Origin: Chitinophagaceae bacterium
GTDB lineage: Bacteria > Bacteroidota > Bacteroidia > Chitinophagales > Chitinophagaceae
DNA length: 7,983 bases
Direction of reading: 5' to 3'
Assembly (NCBI GenBank): GCA_003167015.1
Contig: PMUF01000321.1
Location: forward strand, 1 to 7,983
The position numbers were made by a program, and so were the translations under genes. Under the pieces are notes generated by a model. The model was not told the DNA's origin and did not search any database. It saw nothing but the letters and a program-made list of their open reading frames with translations. The number at the start of each line of letters is the position of its first letter. Position 1 is the stretch's first letter. This document shows positions 1 to 5,036 of the stretch, piece by piece.

Positions 1-245
1 ACCAGTGTCGTCGCCGCAAAACCGGTAGGCAGTTTCAGCGAATCGGACATCATGGTGCCGGAGTCGCTGGGGTTCAGATCGAAGCTGGCAGCAGCGCTGT
101 CCGGCAAAGCCTTACCAGTACTGTCGCTGGCATTATTCGTTGTCGCCCCTGACCCGCAGGATACAAATACAGCCAGGCTGAGCCCCATCAAAAAATAAAA
201 GAATTGACGGTAATTTCTCTTTGATTGGATAACTGAATGTTGCAT
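1..245 (-). CDS. Secreted lipoprotein, N-terminal fragment (possible PQQ-type sugar dehydrogenase)
   Basis: This gene is cut by the left window edge; 81 codons are visible from the ATG at 243-245. The N-terminus has basic residues (QSKRNYR), a hydrophobic stretch (FFYFLMGLSLAVFV) and a lipobox ending VSC at about residue 30. A Gly/Ser/Thr/Asn/Asp-rich linker follows, as is usual for Bacteroidota lipoproteins exported by Sec and lipidated by Lgt/LspA. The last visible residues, LKLPTGFAATTLV, resemble the opening strand of PQQ-dependent sugar (sorbosone/aldose) dehydrogenase-like beta-propellers, which often start with a 'LPxGF' phrase. That match covers about a dozen residues, so the function is only a suggestion. 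An internal ATG (residue 20) would give too short a signal peptide, so the first ATG is preferred. The gene lies 166 bp downstream of hisC on the same strand and may have its own promoter. Confidence 0.72.
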   Translation of the reverse strand, partial: MQHSVIQSKRNYRQFFYFLMGLSLAVFVSCGSGATTNNASDSTGKALPDSAAASFDLNPSDSGTMMSDSLKLPTGFAATTL

Positions 246-411
246 GAGAAATACGATTGATTGATGAATAGAAATGTAATTTAGTCTAAAAATCGATTGA
301 CTCTCTTACCGCCCGTCACCAATGCCTCCGGCACTGTTACTAATTTTTAGCTTAGACCTGGCGTTCTCCCGTTAAGTCCGCCATCCTCCCGCCGGAGCAT
401 ATCCCGCAGCA
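246..411 (-). other. Intergenic region with possible RNA structure between hisC and the lipoprotein gene
   Basis: No ORF is apparent in these 166 bp. Read on the minus strand, 400-391 (ATGCTCCGGC) can pair with 332-322 (GCCGGAGGCAT) as a 10-bp stem with one bulged base. It encloses a 5-bp hairpin (TGGCG/CGCCA, 383-379 with 363-359) and a small CTAA/TTAG hairpin (350-340). A separate perfect small palindrome, TTTAG-T-CTAAA, lies at 280-290. None of these is followed by a convincing U-tract, so no intrinsic terminator for hisC is called. A TACATTTC box one base from the Bacteroidota -7 consensus TAnnTTTG occurs upstream of the lipoprotein gene, but with no good -33 partner. The structures were found by eye and could be chance in GC-rich sequence. 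Confidence 0.3.
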
Positions 412-1461
412 CTACGCCCTGTATGTGCGCAACGCATCTATCAGGTCCGCATTTTCCTTCGCCGTTCCTACCGTGATCCGGAGACACCCCGCACACAATT
501 CTACTTTGCTGCGATCCCGGACGACAATACCGTCCCCCAGCAGGTAGTCGTATACGCTGTGCGCATCGGTCGTTTTCACCAGCAGGAAGTTGGCATCGCT
601 GGGATAAACAGTCAACACAAAAGGCAGGCTCGCCAGGTCCCGGGCCAGCTCTCCCCGCATGGTCACCAGCGCCTTGATCATCTCGTTGACCTGACCAACT
701 TCTTCAAGAGCCTTCAACGCCAGCTCCTGGGTCGCCTGGTTGATATTATAAGGAGGTTTGACCTTATTGTAGATATCGATAATCCCTTCGCTTGCAAAAG
801 CCATACCCAGCCGGAGCCCGGCCAGACCCCACGCCTTGCTCATCGTCTGCAGCACCACCAGGTTGGGATAATCGGCCAGCTCCTGGATGAACGACCGGTA
901 CCGGGAGAAATTGATATAAGCTTCGTCGATAACGACCAGCCCGGAAAAATTATTCAGGACGACTTCGATATCCTGCCGGTTGATGGAATTGGCCGTAGGA
1001 TTGTTGGGCGAGCAGATCCAGATGATCTTGGTATGTTCATCCACCAACCGCTCCAGATGCACCAGGTCCAGTTGAAAGTCATCCAGCAACACAGCCCGTC
1101 GCACCTCCACGTCGGAGATATGTGCGCTGACCTCGTACATGCCGTAAGTCGGTGGATTGATGATGACATTGTCCTTCCCCGGTACGCAAAAGGCACGGTA
1201 CAACAGGTCTATACATTCATCGCTCCCATTGCCCAGGAAAATATGCTCCGGCTTTATCCCCTTCACCTTGCCCAATGCCTCCTTCACCTTCCACTGATGC
1301 GGGTCCGGATAACGGTTATACCACCTCGTCAGCGGCGATCCGAGACTGTTCTCATTGGCGTCGAGAAAGACCCGCGCATCTCCTTTGAAATCGTCGCGGG
1401 CCGAAGAATAGGGCACCAGCTGACGGATATTATCGCGTAAAAGCCTCTCCAGATCAAACAT
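412..1461 (-). CDS. hisC: Histidinol-phosphate aminotransferase HisC
   Basis: HisC is a cytoplasmic PLP-dependent class I/II aminotransferase. It converts imidazole-acetol phosphate plus glutamate to L-histidinol phosphate plus 2-oxoglutarate in histidine synthesis. The 349 residues match the usual family length (about 350). Visible motifs are LDANEN near residues 33-38 (substrate/PLP pocket), NRYPDP (49-54), LGNGSDE (76-82, phosphate-binding loop), SPNNPT (151-156), IDEAY (178-182, with the Asp and Tyr that contact PLP) and SKAWGLAGLRLG (208-219), whose Lys209 should form the Schiff base. The ATG is the first in-frame start. It lies 41 bp after the hisD stop, and that gap ends in an A-rich stretch typical of Bacteroidota start regions. 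It is the last his gene in the window; hisB does not follow. Confidence 0.96.
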   Translation of the reverse strand: MFDLERLLRDNIRQLVPYSSARDDFKGDARVFLDANENSLGSPLTRWYNRYPDPHQWKVKEALGKVKGIKPEHIFLGNGSDECIDLLYRAFCVPGKDNVIINPPTYGMYEVSAHISDVEVRRAVLLDDFQLDLVHLERLVDEHTKIIWICSPNNPTANSINRQDIEVVLNNFSGLVVIDEAYINFSRYRSFIQELADYPNLVVLQTMSKAWGLAGLRLGMAFASEGIIDIYNKVKPPYNINQATQELALKALEEVGQVNEMIKALVTMRGELARDLASLPFVLTVYPSDANFLLVKTTDAHSVYDYLLGDGIVVRDRSKVELCAGCLRITVGTAKENADLIDALRTYRA

Positions 1462-1502
1462 GTGTTTTATATTTTATTGCCTCCCGGCCAAATACCTACC
1501 GC

Positions 1503-2798
1503 CTACTGACTGCCGCCCAGCCTGACCTCTACCGCCCGTGCATGCGCCTCCAGCCCCTCGGCCTCCGCCATCCGCATGACAGTCGTCCCGATGCCGGCCA
1601 ACCCCTCTGGCGTCAACTGCTGAAAAGTGATTTTTTTGACGAAACTGTCGACACTCACCCCGCTGTACGCCTTCGCATGGCCATTGGTAGGCAGCACGTG
1701 ATTGGTCCCGCTGGCATAGTCACCCACACTCTCGGGGGAGTAATGTCCGAGGAAGACCGATCCGGCGTTGATGACCGCCGATGCCAGCTGTTCAGGCTGA
1801 TGGCATGCCAGGATAAGATGCTCCGCGGCATATTCATTCAACAGGTCCATCGCCTGCTCCTCATCCCGTACGATAAAGGCACGGCTGTTCACGAGCGCCT
1901 TGCGGGCAATCTCCGCCCGCGGAAGTTGTGCCACCTGGCTGTCGACAGCTGCCAGTACCCGGTTGATCACGTCGGGAAAGGCGCTCACCAGCACCACCTG
2001 GCTGTCCGCCCCATGCTCGGCCTGAGACAACAGATCGGCCGCCACATATGCAGGATGGCACGTCTCGTCGGCATAGATAGCCACCTCGCTGGGCCCGGCA
2101 GGCATATCGATCGCTACCCCCTCGCGCTGCACCAGCTGCTTGGCACAGGTCACATACTGATTGCCGGGACCAAATATTTTATTGACCCGTGGGATGGACT
2201 CCGTTCCATGAGCCATTGCCGCAATCGCCTGGACTCCTCCTACCCGGAAGATCCGCGTCACCCCTACCAGCTGCGCCGCGTACAGAATGGCCGGATGCAG
2301 CCGCCCCTGCCTGTCCGGAGGCGAACAAAGGATGATCTCCCTGCAACCCGCTATGGTTGCCGGGATCGCCAGCATCAGCAAAGTCGAGAATAAAGGTGCC
2401 GTCCCCCCGGGTATGTACAGCCCCACTTTTTCAACGGCTACCGGCTTGCGCCAGCATCGTACACCCGGCATCGTCTCGACGGAAGGCTCTGCATGCTGCT
2501 GCGACATATGAAAGGTGCAAATATGCGCGGCGGCCTGCCGCATAGCCGCTTTCAACTCTTCATTCACACCCGTCGCCCCGGCTTCGATCTGCTCACGGGT
2601 CAACTCGAAGGGAAAGACATCGGCCTTGTCGAATTGCAGACTGAATTTCTGCACCGCCTTGTCACCCTCCTGCCGGACCTCTTCCAGGATGGCCCCGACA
2701 GTCTGCTCCAGCGATCGCACGTCAATGGACGGTCGCGTCAACCCCCACCCTTCCGGTGGGCGGTTCAACACTTTACTGATATCGGTAATTTGCATCAT
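1503..2798 (-). CDS. hisD: Histidinol dehydrogenase HisD
   Basis: HisD catalyses the final two NAD-dependent oxidations of histidine synthesis, L-histidinol to L-histidinal to L-histidine, as a Zn-dependent cytoplasmic homodimer. It is full length at 431 residues (the E. coli enzyme is 434). The Zn and catalytic residues known from E. coli HisD appear at matching positions: Gln259 and His262 in SQAEHG, Glu326-His327 in AAEHL, Asp360 in VGDYASGTNH, and His419 near the C-terminus. The motifs GLYIPGG (126-132), GPGNQYV (210-216) and AGPSEV (234-239) are also present. Two adjacent ATGs (2796-2798 and 2793-2795) could start translation; the first is given. The gene lies 25 bp after the hisG stop, and that gap holds a hairpin and an A7 tract immediately before the start. 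Confidence 0.97.
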   Translation of the reverse strand: MMQITDISKVLNRPPEGWGLTRPSIDVRSLEQTVGAILEEVRQEGDKAVQKFSLQFDKADVFPFELTREQIEAGATGVNEELKAAMRQAAAHICTFHMSQQHAEPSVETMPGVRCWRKPVAVEKVGLYIPGGTAPLFSTLLMLAIPATIAGCREIILCSPPDRQGRLHPAILYAAQLVGVTRIFRVGGVQAIAAMAHGTESIPRVNKIFGPGNQYVTCAKQLVQREGVAIDMPAGPSEVAIYADETCHPAYVAADLLSQAEHGADSQVVLVSAFPDVINRVLAAVDSQVAQLPRAEIARKALVNSRAFIVRDEEQAMDLLNEYAAEHLILACHQPEQLASAVINAGSVFLGHYSPESVGDYASGTNHVLPTNGHAKAYSGVSVDSFVKKITFQQLTPEGLAGIGTTVMRMAEAEGLEAHARAVEVRLGGSQ

Positions 2799-2823
2799 CG
2801 TTTTTTTCGGCCCGTCGGGCCGC
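2799..2823 (-). promoter_or_regulatory. hisG-hisD intercistronic hairpin with A7 tract
   Basis: The gap between hisG and hisD is almost wholly a hairpin plus a poly-A run. On the mRNA, CGGCCC-GAC-GGGCCG (2822 to 2808) forms a perfect 6-bp GC-only stem with a 3-nt loop, starting one base after the hisG stop codon. It is followed by seven A residues (2807 to 2801) and CG just before ATGATG. On this strand it is not a terminator because no U-tract follows; on the opposite strand the T-run precedes the stem. A-rich sequence just before the start codon favours initiation in Bacteroidota. Inference: the hairpin may separate or couple translation of the two genes, or mark an mRNA processing point. 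Confidence 0.6.
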
Positions 2824-3687
2824 TCACATCACCATCTTCTCGATCGGCACGATCAGTATGCTCTGCGCACCCGCCGCCGTCAGCCGTTCAATAATATCCC
2901 AGAACTCATTTTCACTCAGCACGCTGTGTACACTGCTCCAGCCGGCCTCGGCCAGTGGCAGCACTGTAGGGCTCTTCATCCCCGGCAACAACCTGATGAT
3001 CTCCTCCAGCTTTTCATTCGGCGCATTCAGCAGGATATACTTGTTGTTCCGGGCCCGCTTGACGGCCCGGATCCTGAACAGAAGGCGATCCAGCAACACC
3101 TGCTGCTCCGCCCCCAACTGCTTATTTCGGATCATCACCGCCTGCGATTGTAATACCGTCTCGACCTCCTTGAGCCCATTCATAAACAACGTACTTCCAC
3201 TGCTGACAAGATCTACGATCGCATCCGCCAGCCCAATTCCGGGGGCAATCTCCACTGACCCGCTGATTTCATGGATCTCCGCATTCACCTTGTTCTTTTC
3301 CAGGAACTGCCGCACCAGTAAAGGATAGGTCGTCGCAATCTTTTTACCCTTCAGATAACTGACGTCATCATAGCCCTCGCCCCGCCCGACAGCTACCGCC
3401 AGCCGGCACTTGCCAAAACCCAGCTGCTCGACAACGTCGACCTTCTTGTTCTTCTCATACACGACATTCTCCCCCACAATGCCGATATCGGCCACGGCAT
3501 CCTCCACATATTGCGGAATATCGTCGTCACGCAGAAAATAGACCTCTACAGGGAAATTATCGGACTCCGTCTTCAGCTTGTTGACCCCGTTCTTTAGATC
3601 TATTCCACAATCCTTCAGCAGCTTGAGCGAGTCATCGGCCAGCCGGCCGGATTTCTGAATAGCAATTTTAAGTTTGTTCACGTTCAT
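2824..3687 (-). CDS. hisG: ATP phosphoribosyltransferase, long form, HisG
   Basis: HisG catalyses the committed first step of histidine synthesis, joining ATP and PRPP to give N1-(5-phosphoribosyl)-ATP and pyrophosphate. At 287 residues this is the long (HisG_L) form, not the roughly 210-residue short form that needs HisZ. The catalytic periplasmic-binding-protein-like fold fills residues 1 to about 212. It has KSGRL (12-16), the DxGIVG region (68-72) and the PRPP-binding segment 146-167 (EIAPGIGLADAIVDLVSSG). The C-terminal ACT-like regulatory domain, about 213-287 (KYILLNAP, LPGMKSPTV, IVPIEKM), is the usual site of histidine feedback inhibition in this family. The ATG at 3685-3687 follows the A-rich stretch GAATAAATGAC. 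It is the first structural gene behind the attenuator, so it should be controlled at both transcription and enzyme level. Confidence 0.97.
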   Translation of the reverse strand: MNVNKLKIAIQKSGRLADDSLKLLKDCGIDLKNGVNKLKTESDNFPVEVYFLRDDDIPQYVEDAVADIGIVGENVVYEKNKKVDVVEQLGFGKCRLAVAVGRGEGYDDVSYLKGKKIATTYPLLVRQFLEKNKVNAEIHEISGSVEIAPGIGLADAIVDLVSSGSTLFMNGLKEVETVLQSQAVMIRNKQLGAEQQVLLDRLLFRIRAVKRARNNKYILLNAPNEKLEEIIRLLPGMKSPTVLPLAEAGWSSVHSVLSENEFWDIIERLTAAGAQSILIVPIEKMVM

Positions 3688-3703
3688 GTCATTTATTCGG
3701 CCA

Positions 3704-3719
3704 CCGGACTTTCACCCGG
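3704..3719 (-). promoter_or_regulatory. GAAA-capped hairpin just upstream of hisG
   Basis: On the mRNA this reads CCGGGU-GAAA-GUCCGG, a 6-bp stem (four G-C pairs, two G-U) closed by a GNRA-type tetraloop. It lies between the attenuator terminator and the hisG start, with 16 nt from its end to the ATG. No U-tract follows, so it is not a terminator. It could keep the A-rich hisG start region unpaired or protect the mRNA; both are inference. Confidence 0.35.
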
Positions 3720-3731
3720 ACCCGCCAGGCT

Positions 3732-3764
3732 AAAAAAAAGAGGGCTCACCATCCGGTAAGCCCT
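3732..3764 (-). terminator. Intrinsic terminator of the his attenuator
   Basis: On the transcribed strand, AGGGCTTACC (3764 to 3755), loop GGAT and GGTGAGCCCT (3750 to 3741) form a 10-bp stem with a single G-U pair. A C and eight U residues (3739 to 3732) follow. This is a canonical Rho-independent terminator. It sits after the leader peptide and 44 nt before the hisG start, where an attenuation terminator belongs. Its 5' arm overlaps the 3' partner of the proposed antiterminator, so the two structures exclude each other. Confidence 0.93.
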
Positions 3765-3804
3765 TTAAAGTTTTATTGCTGAGACAAAACATCACCGGCC
3801 TACC
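3755..3804 (-). promoter_or_regulatory. his attenuator: antiterminator pairing and pause hairpin
   Basis: GGUAGGCC (3804 to 3797), which overlaps the leader-peptide stop codon, can pair with GGCUUACC (3762 to 3755), the heart of the terminator 5' arm: eight pairs including one G-U. An overlapping alternative is CCGGUGA (3798 to 3792) with UUACCGG (3759 to 3753), seven pairs. A competing early hairpin is CAUCACC within the His codons (3832 to 3826) with GGUGAUG (3796 to 3790). Model: a ribosome stalled at the His codons leaves 3804-3797 free, the antiterminator forms and hisGDC is transcribed. A ribosome that reaches the stop codon covers that strand and the terminator folds. The pairings are visible in the sequence; the mechanism follows the classic amino-acid operon attenuation model. 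Confidence 0.82.
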
Positions 3805-3853
3805 TGCTGGGTAAGATAAAATGATGGTGATGATGTTGTCTGTTGAATCTCAT
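3800..3853 (-). CDS. hisL: Histidine operon leader peptide (17 aa, five consecutive His)
   Basis: A short ORF starting ATG at 3851-3853 and ending TAG at 3800-3802 encodes MRFNRQHHHHHFILPSR. Codons 7-11 are CAT CAT CAC CAT CAT, an uninterrupted run of five histidines. That run is characteristic of his operon leader peptides, whose translation rate reports the level of charged tRNA-His. It lies between a strong promoter and an intrinsic terminator, directly ahead of hisG. The last His codon is 16 nt before the antiterminator strand, close to the distance a stalled ribosome would shield, so stalling would leave that strand free. GAGG lies about 9 nt before the ATG. The peptide itself is probably not functional. 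The symbol is used by analogy with enterobacterial hisL; there is no sequence homology to rely on beyond the His run. Confidence 0.92.
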   Translation of the reverse strand: MRFNRQHHHHHFILPSR

Positions 3854-3873
3854 TAATTCGCGCCTCTTTAGCC

Positions 3874-3886
3874 GGACCTTCGGTCC
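3874..3886 (-). promoter_or_regulatory. Small hairpin in the his leader 5' end
   Basis: On the leader RNA, GGACC-GAA-GGUCC forms a perfect 5-bp stem with a 3-nt loop, between the predicted transcription start (about 3890-3892) and the leader-peptide ATG. Flanking GCGC tetramers (3893-3896 upstream, 3860-3863 downstream) could close it further. It may stabilise the 5' end or be incidental. Confidence 0.35.
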
Positions 3887-3896
3887 TTTGGTGCGC

Positions 3897-3928
3897 CAAA
3901 ATTAATCGCGGGGAACCGAACGGCCAAA
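3897..3928 (-). promoter_or_regulatory. Bacteroidota-type primary promoter for the his operon
   Basis: On the minus strand, TTTG (3928 to 3925) is separated by 20 bp from TAATTTTG (3904 to 3897). This matches the Bacteroidota housekeeping consensus TTTG / TAnnTTTG with near-ideal spacing. Transcription should begin near 3890-3892, giving a leader of about 200 nt before hisG. The promoter begins 22 bp after the anti-sigma stop codon, so the his genes form a separate unit. The nonamer GCCAAAATT (plus strand) occurs at both 3895-3903 and 3923-3931, spanning both elements with 28-bp spacing. Confidence 0.82.
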
Positions 3929-3950
3929 ATTTATTTTCCCGACAGCCCCT

Positions 3951-4421
3951 TCAACCGCCCTTCTTGCCCATTTGCTGCTCCAACTGCCGGATCTGCTTTT
4001 CAGCATGCCGGTACTCCACAAAATAATAAATAGCCAGCGCCAGCAGGATCTTCGAAAGAATAAAAATGACGATAAACGTCGGACGCCAGTATTTGTGGAC
4101 TTTGATCTGATCGGAGCTGGCTTCCACCCGGATGTAGTCACCCGAGGCATCCCGCCGGTAGCGCTTCTCCTCATGAATAGGAGGCCGGACGGACGGTGTT
4201 TCGCGAAGACGGGCTTCAATCCTCTCCCTGCTGCCAGGCGGCGGCGGAACCTCATGGTCGATAGCAAATAATTCCAGCTGATATTCGAAATCCGATAAAG
4301 CCTCCTTCAATTCGGGAAAATGCGGCAACAGCTGCTCGAATTCTGCAACTTCGCCGGGAGACGCCAGGCCAAGAACATAACTTTCCACGATCCCGCTTTG
4401 TATGTACAACTCTATATTCAC
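3951..4421 (-). CDS. Short single-TM anti-sigma factor-like protein
   Basis: The N-terminus, NIELYIQSGIVESYVLGLAS followed by an acidic helical segment, matches the start of RskA-like anti-sigma factors common in Bacteroidota, a zinc-free sigma-binding domain. Numbered from an upstream TTG (4428-4430): sigma-binding domain about 5-60, Pro-rich linker 61-85, charged region 86-113, one membrane helix about 115-137, and a short tail with a coiled-coil-like EKQIRQLEQQM. Typical relatives carry a further domain of 100 or more residues outside the membrane; this one stops soon after the helix. The GTG at 4419-4421 is chosen because MNIELYIQSG is the usual family beginning. The alternative TTG start would overlap the sigma stop as TTGA. 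It sits directly downstream of the sigma gene and presumably tethers that sigma to the membrane. Confidence 0.78.
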   Translation of the reverse strand: MNIELYIQSGIVESYVLGLASPGEVAEFEQLLPHFPELKEALSDFEYQLELFAIDHEVPPPPGSRERIEARLRETPSVRPPIHEEKRYRRDASGDYIRVEASSDQIKVHKYWRPTFIVIFILSKILLALAIYYFVEYRHAEKQIRQLEQQMGKKGG

Positions 4422-4426
4422 AATAG

Positions 4427-4936
4427 TCAACCCAGGTTCTTTCTAATGATGAACAGACATTCCCGCAAGGTCCTGCTGATATGGTCCGGGTCTTTGCCCG
4501 ACTGCAAAGCCAGCTCTTCCTTCTGACGACCGTAAACGAACAACTCCTGGAAAACCCACTGATGCTCCGGCGGCGCCTCCGCCAAAAGAGCGAAATACCC
4601 CTCTGCGTTCCGCCGACCTTCGATCCCCGGTGAACCAACGCCCCTCAATGAACCATCAACCTTCGGTTGTCCATTGACGTTTTGACTGGTATATTCAAGG
4701 ATAATTTTCCTGGCTTCTATCTGCAGCCAGCAATAAACGCCGAGTTGGGAATCGAATGCCGCCGGCAGCCGCGGACCCAGCAGGGAAAAGATCTCGACCA
4801 GCTGCGTACCAGCCATGGTCCTGTCCGGAACGAATTGCAAGATATAACTAAATAACATCCCACTGTAGTGGTCGTAAATAAGTTCCATGGCAGAGACAGA
4901 CCCTGCAGACAGTGCTTTTTTAAGGATATCCTTCAT
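4427..4936 (-). CDS. Divergent ECF-type sigma-70 family factor
   Basis: This is a protein of about 169 residues with the two-domain layout of ECF sigma factors. The region 2-like part includes AMELIYDHYSGMLFSYILQFV, then VYCWLQIEARKIILEY, which corresponds to the usual 'lftWLlnIARN' segment. A linker follows, then a region 4-like helix-turn-helix at the C-terminus (FQELFVYGRQKEELALQSGKDPDHISRTLRECL). Key positions are unusual: the region 2.2 core-binding segment reads TQLVEIFSLLG, lacking the common Q and W, and the usual GTVKSR of region 4 reads DHISRT. The ATG at 4934-4936 is chosen; a TTG at 4958-4960 would add eight residues. The partner anti-sigma follows immediately. It should be a regulatory sigma factor, but its ability to bind core polymerase is less certain than for a typical ECF. 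Confidence 0.75.
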   Translation of the reverse strand: MKDILKKALSAGSVSAMELIYDHYSGMLFSYILQFVPDRTMAGTQLVEIFSLLGPRLPAAFDSQLGVYCWLQIEARKIILEYTSQNVNGQPKVDGSLRGVGSPGIEGRRNAEGYFALLAEAPPEHQWVFQELFVYGRQKEELALQSGKDPDHISRTLRECLFIIRKNLG

Positions 4937-4972
4937 GTTGGTAGGGCTCACTGGGGTCAAGCTTTGAGCAGA

Positions 4973-4990
4973 TATATATTACAATATATA
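4973..4990. repeat. 18-bp perfect inverted repeat upstream of the sigma gene
   Basis: TATATATT-AC-AATATATA has two 8-bp arms around a 2-bp centre. It lies in the AT-rich gap between the symporter gene and the sigma gene, 36 bp before the sigma ATG. The position suits an operator or part of the promoter region. AT-rich DNA yields such palindromes fairly easily. No full Bacteroidota promoter could be assigned beside it; the nearest -7-like box on the minus strand is TAATTTTA. Confidence 0.4.
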
Positions 4991-4994
4991 AAAT

Positions 4995-5036
4995 TAAATA
5001 ATATTAAGCCCCACCCGGGACCTTGCATTTGTGGCC
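4995..5036 (-). terminator. Weak possible terminator after the GntP-family gene
   Basis: Immediately after the symporter stop, AAGGCCAC and GTGGGGCTT on the transcribed strand can form an imperfect stem with one mismatch and a bulge, followed by TAATATTATTTAATTTT. The loop contains a CCCGGG palindrome. The U-tract is interrupted and the stem imperfect, so this is only a tentative end of the sugar-acid transcript. Confidence 0.25.

Noticed and set aside
559..1440. Long plus-strand open frame opposite hisC
   Set aside because: It is antisense to a clearly conserved HisC, has low-complexity His/Gln/Arg-rich content and no family features; it is a codon-usage shadow. The same applies to the plus-strand frames opposite hisD, hisG, the symporter and the dehydratase.
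2801..2822. Intrinsic terminator between hisG and hisD
   Set aside because: On the transcribed strand the hairpin is followed by A residues, not U; on the other strand the T-run precedes the stem.
3688..3950. Metabolite riboswitch upstream of hisG
   Set aside because: The region is fully explained by promoter, His leader peptide, antiterminator and terminator; no known riboswitch core was recognised.
3902..4267. Arg-rich minus-strand frame overlapping the anti-sigma gene as a continuation of its missing C-terminal domain
   Set aside because: Its sequence does not resemble an anti-sigma C-terminal domain and it ends inside the his promoter, so a frameshift explanation is not supported.
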